In this document: in pieces, positions 5,517-8,379 of the stretch
Layout: each line of letters opens with the position of its first letter
Numbering within the stretch: position 1 is the stretch's first letter
NCBI GenBank assembly: GCA_030049455.1
Contig: JASIKV010000200.1
Location: forward strand, 1-8,379
Reading direction: 5' to 3'
Length of the DNA: 8,379 bases
Source: Terriglobia bacterium
GTDB taxonomy: Bacteria > Acidobacteriota > Terriglobia > UBA7540
Made by a program: the position numbers and the translations under genes
The notes under the pieces: generated by a model
Database searches by the model: none
The model's input: the letters and a program-made list of their open reading frames with translations, nothing else
What the model was told of the DNA's origin: nothing

Positions 5517-8273
5517 ATGGACGCCTTCAAAGTCTTCGCATCGCGGTTGGCAGGACTGTTCCGCAAATCGCAGCGCGAGCGGGAACTGGATGATGAGCTT
5601 CGCTCGCACCTCGAGATGCTCACCGCGGAAAACTTGAAAAAAGGCATGCCCGCCGATGAGGCGCGGTTTGCCACGCTGCGCGCGTTTGGCGGCGTCGAGC
5701 AGGCCAAGGAGAATTACCGCGACCAGCGTGGCCTGCCCTCGCTTGAATCAATTCTTCAGGACGTCCGTCATTCGCTTCGCCAACTCCGCCGCAGTCCGGG
5801 CTTTGCCGTCATCGCGATTCTCACCATGGCGCTGGGCATCGGCGCCAACACCGCCATCTTCAGCCTGATCGACGGCACTCTTCTGCGCCCGCTCCCGGGG
5901 ATTGCGAATCCAAACCAGCTCGTTTCCATGTATCGCATGCAAAAGAACGATCCCTACGACGTGATGGGTTATCCCGACTACGTCGATTACCGCGACCGCA
6001 GCCGATCCTTTGACGGAATCGCTGCGGAGGTGGGCGCGGCAGTGAATTTCGGCCATGGCACGCCCGAGCGCTTGATCGGCGGATGCGTCACGGGAAACTT
6101 CTTCGCAACCCTCGGCGTGGGAATCGAGCAAGGACGTCTGATTTCACTCGCTGACGATGCGCCGCTCGGCGCTCACCCCGTCGTCGTGTTGAGCTACGAC
6201 CTCTGGCGCAAAAGTTTTGGCGCCAGTCCCGTTGCCATCGGCAGCCGGGTGGAGTTGAACAGCTTTCCCTTCACAGTGATCGGCGTCGCCGCAAGAGATT
6301 TTCACGGGGCGTCAATCTATACGAATTATGACTTCTGGGTACCCATGAGCATGCTGGACCAGGCCATGCCCAGGTACGTCGGCCACCATTTCTTTGAGGA
6401 GCGCGCCTGGGGATGGCTGAACGTCTTCGGGCGCCTAAAGCCCGGCATTCCGATTGAGCAGGCTCAGGCAGAGGTGAGCACCATCGCCCAGCAACTTGCC
6501 CAGGCGTATCCCAACACTAATGCCGGCCGCACTGTGGCGCTGGTGCGGGGCGTGGGGCTCGACCCGGGGGATCGCGCCGGCGGCAAGCGCTTTCTGGGGC
6601 TGCTTCTCGGCGGTGCCACGCTGCTGCTCATCATCACTTGCGCAAATGTCGAAGGACTGCTCCTGGTGCGCGCCACCGGGCGGCAGCGCGAGATCGCTCT
6701 GCGCGAAGCTCTGGGGGCCACGCGCAGCCGCTTGATTCGCCAGTTGCTGGTTGAGGGCGTGCTCCTTTCCGTGGCTGGCGGCGCGCTCGGACTCCTGCTC
6801 GCTCCCGTGGCGCTGCGCCTGGCCATTCCCTGGATGCAGCCCGATTCCGTCCTGCGCCACACCGGCTTGGACCTCGATATCCGCATTCTCGCGTTCACAC
6901 TGGTGGCATCGGTCGCCACGGGAATCGGTTGCGCCCTGCTTCCGGCCTTTCGAACGTCTTCCCCCCACCTGCTCAGATCGCTTGTGCAGGGCAGTGCGGG
7001 CAGCGGCCACCGCCGGTCAACGATTCATCGTCTGCTGGCCGCGGCACAAGTTGCCGTTTGCTGCATCCTGCTGATTGGCGCCGTGCTGCTGGCGCGAAGC
7101 ATGCAGAAAGTCCTTACCGCCGATCCCGGATTTGAAACTCGCAACGTTTTGCTTGCCACGGTGGATACCAGCCTTCAGGGATATTCCCAGGCTCAGAGCG
7201 AGGCGTTTTATCAGCAGGCCCTGGAACGACTCTCTCACACACCCGGTGTGCAGGCCGCAAGCATGGCGGTAACGGTCCCGCCGGAAGACTTCAGCGGCGG
7301 CGTTTCGGTTTTCCATCCGGGAGAGGAGCCTTCGCAGGAGGTTCTGCGCGGCCATGAATTCCAGCTTGGGCTGCGCGTAAACATCGATACCGTGGGACCG
7401 CACTATCTGCAAACCATGGGCATTCCACTTCTCGAGGGCCGCGATTTCAGCGAGCAGGATGGCGAGGGAACCTTAAGCCGCGACTCCGACGGGAACATGG
7501 CGCCCGAAGCCAACCGGCCGAACGGCAGCGGCGTGGTAATCGTGAATCGCAAGCTCGCAGACATGATGTGGCCGGGCCAAAACGCCATGGGCAAATACCT
7601 TTCGTGGCCCAGCATCGTGGGACCGCCCCGCCCGCCGCTGCTGGTCATCGGGGTCACGGCCAACAGCCGCTACCGTTCCCTCGTCAACGACCCGCCGCCC
7701 TTGATGTATGTCCCGATGCGCGAGAGCTTCACGCCCAGGGCTAGGCTGATTCTGCGCACCGCATCGCGCCCCGCCGCTCTGGCGGACACGCTTCGCGACG
7801 AGATAGCTAGCCTCGACAAAAATCTTCCCGTGTTTCAGGTCGAAACGATGCAGGAGCACATGGCGCCGTCGCTCTGGCAACAGCGAATGGCTACGGCGAT
7901 GATCGGTTTCTTCGGAATGCTGGCGCTGCTTCTCGCCACGCTGGGACTTTACGGAGTGGTGGCGTATTCGGTCGCCCAGCGCACGCGCGAAATCGGCATC
8001 CGCATGGCGCTCGGAGCGGAACGCGTGGACGTTCTGCGCGAAGTCATTGGCCAGGGTCTGTGGCTGATGGCCGCCGGCGTGGGCGCGGGAGTTCTGGGGG
8101 CGCTGGGCTTGACGCGATTTCTCGCCACGCTGCTCTATGGTGTCCAGCCCCATGACCCGCTCACATTTGGGGCGGTGGCGATTCTATTGGCGGGAGTGGC
8201 GCTCGTGGCAAGCTACATTCCCGCGCGCCGGGCGGCGAGGGTCGATCCCATGGTGGCGCTGCGGTACGAATGA
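5517..8273 (+). CDS. ADOP-type duplicated MacB/FtsX-like ABC permease
   Basis: An inner-membrane protein of 918 residues with two MacB-type permease modules in one chain. A charged cytosolic prefix (1-95, including QRERELDDELRSHLEML) precedes module 1: a membrane segment at about 96-119, a periplasmic core at about 120-355, then membrane segments near 359-380, 408-438 and 457-477. Module 2 has a segment at about 505-526, a periplasmic core to about 790, and segments near 793-818, 844-866 and 880-901. The internal duplication is direct: REIALREALGATRSRLIRQL (391-410) matches REIGIRMALGAERVDVLREV (824-843). It ends DPMVALRYE, typical of the family. MacB/LolE-type permeases work by ATP-driven mechanotransmission in export or lipoprotein handling, but no ATPase gene is present here, hence 'orphan'. 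The substrate is unknown. A Gly/Asp/Asn-rich stretch at 649-671 looks like an extra loop in the second periplasmic core. The gene is intact, without frameshift. Confidence 0.94.
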   Translation: MDAFKVFASRLAGLFRKSQRERELDDELRSHLEMLTAENLKKGMPADEARFATLRAFGGVEQAKENYRDQRGLPSLESILQDVRHSLRQLRRSPGFAVIAILTMALGIGANTAIFSLIDGTLLRPLPGIANPNQLVSMYRMQKNDPYDVMGYPDYVDYRDRSRSFDGIAAEVGAAVNFGHGTPERLIGGCVTGNFFATLGVGIEQGRLISLADDAPLGAHPVVVLSYDLWRKSFGASPVAIGSRVELNSFPFTVIGVAARDFHGASIYTNYDFWVPMSMLDQAMPRYVGHHFFEERAWGWLNVFGRLKPGIPIEQAQAEVSTIAQQLAQAYPNTNAGRTVALVRGVGLDPGDRAGGKRFLGLLLGGATLLLIITCANVEGLLLVRATGRQREIALREALGATRSRLIRQLLVEGVLLSVAGGALGLLLAPVALRLAIPWMQPDSVLRHTGLDLDIRILAFTLVASVATGIGCALLPAFRTSSPHLLRSLVQGSAGSGHRRSTIHRLLAAAQVAVCCILLIGAVLLARSMQKVLTADPGFETRNVLLATVDTSLQGYSQAQSEAFYQQALERLSHTPGVQAASMAVTVPPEDFSGGVSVFHPGEEPSQEVLRGHEFQLGLRVNIDTVGPHYLQTMGIPLLEGRDFSEQDGEGTLSRDSDGNMAPEANRPNGSGVVIVNRKLADMMWPGQNAMGKYLSWPSIVGPPRPPLLVIGVTANSRYRSLVNDPPPLMYVPMRESFTPRARLILRTASRPAALADTLRDEIASLDKNLPVFQVETMQEHMAPSLWQQRMATAMIGFFGMLALLLATLGLYGVVAYSVAQRTREIGIRMALGAERVDVLREVIGQGLWLMAAGVGAGVLGALGLTRFLATLLYGVQPHDPLTFGAVAILLAGVALVASYIPARRAARVDPMVALRYE

Positions 8274-8379
8274 AGTGGTCAGAGCTCAGTCATCAGTTGA
8301 TGGAATCAATCACCGGAGTTTGAGTCAGCCCATCTGCGCCAAGGCGGCTTTTGCGGCTTGAAGGACGGAAGGTGACAAC
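8274..8379. other. Non-coding tail after the permease gene
   Basis: No convincing gene lies here. It contains a third CAGTCATCAGT copy and a small inverted repeat, TTGAT then ATCAA (8297-8301 and 8305-8309, three-base loop), without a T-tract, so no terminator can be claimed. At the very end AAGGA (8361-8365) precedes a GTG at 8372 by six bases. This could be the start of the next gene, but only two or three codons are visible. Confidence 0.4.
8287..8297 (+). repeat. Third CAGTCATCAGT repeat copy, downstream of permease gene
   Basis: An exact 11-base match in the same orientation to the copy at 5474-5484, located 13 bases after the permease stop codon. An 11-mer recurring by chance in 8.4 kb is unlikely, and its position after a stop codon mirrors the first copy. 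Confidence 0.7.

Noticed and set aside
7473..8153. Minus-strand open frame of 226 codons opposite the permease C-terminal half
   Set aside because: Antisense to the conserved second FtsX module, with His/Arg/Gln-rich sequence and no family resemblance.

Overview
The window is high-GC bacterial chromosome and most likely comes from Acidobacteriota. The best clue is the last gene. It encodes an orphan MacB/FtsX-type permease with two permease modules in one chain, a cytosolic prefix domain and a C-terminus reading DPMVALRYE. It sits directly behind a small PadR regulator. This PadR plus 'acidobacterial duplicated orphan permease' (ADOP) pairing is typical of that phylum. The assignment is by family knowledge and was not tested by a search.

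Layout. (1) Bases 1-1284, plus strand: the C-terminal part of the 2-oxoglutarate dehydrogenase E1 subunit (sucA/odhA), cut by the window edge. (2) 1324-2436, minus strand: a membrane site-2-type zinc protease with two CBS domains, convergent with sucA across a 39-base gap. (3) 2437-2705: a divergent intergenic region with a perfect 26-base palindrome and a short hairpin. (4) 2706-5000, plus strand: a full-length maeB-type malic enzyme fused to a phosphotransacetylase-like domain. (5) 5001-5140: an imperfect inverted repeat, then a good sigma70-like promoter. (6) 5141-5473: the PadR-family regulator. (7) 5517-8273: the ADOP permease. (8) 8274-8379: a non-coding tail.

How the genes relate. SucA and MaeB both work in central carbon metabolism (TCA cycle, and malate to pyruvate), but they are not in one operon because the protease gene lies between them on the other strand. 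padR and the permease form a compact two-gene unit with its own promoter, and PadR is probably its local repressor. Copies of an 11-base repeat (CAGTCATCAGT) lie just after the padR stop and just after the permease stop, bracketing the permease gene.

I found no tRNA, rRNA, CRISPR array, transposase or phage gene. No clearly novel multi-gene system is visible. The points most worth checking are the repeats bracketing the permease, the large palindrome upstream of maeB, and the apparently non-catalytic phosphotransacetylase domain of MaeB.
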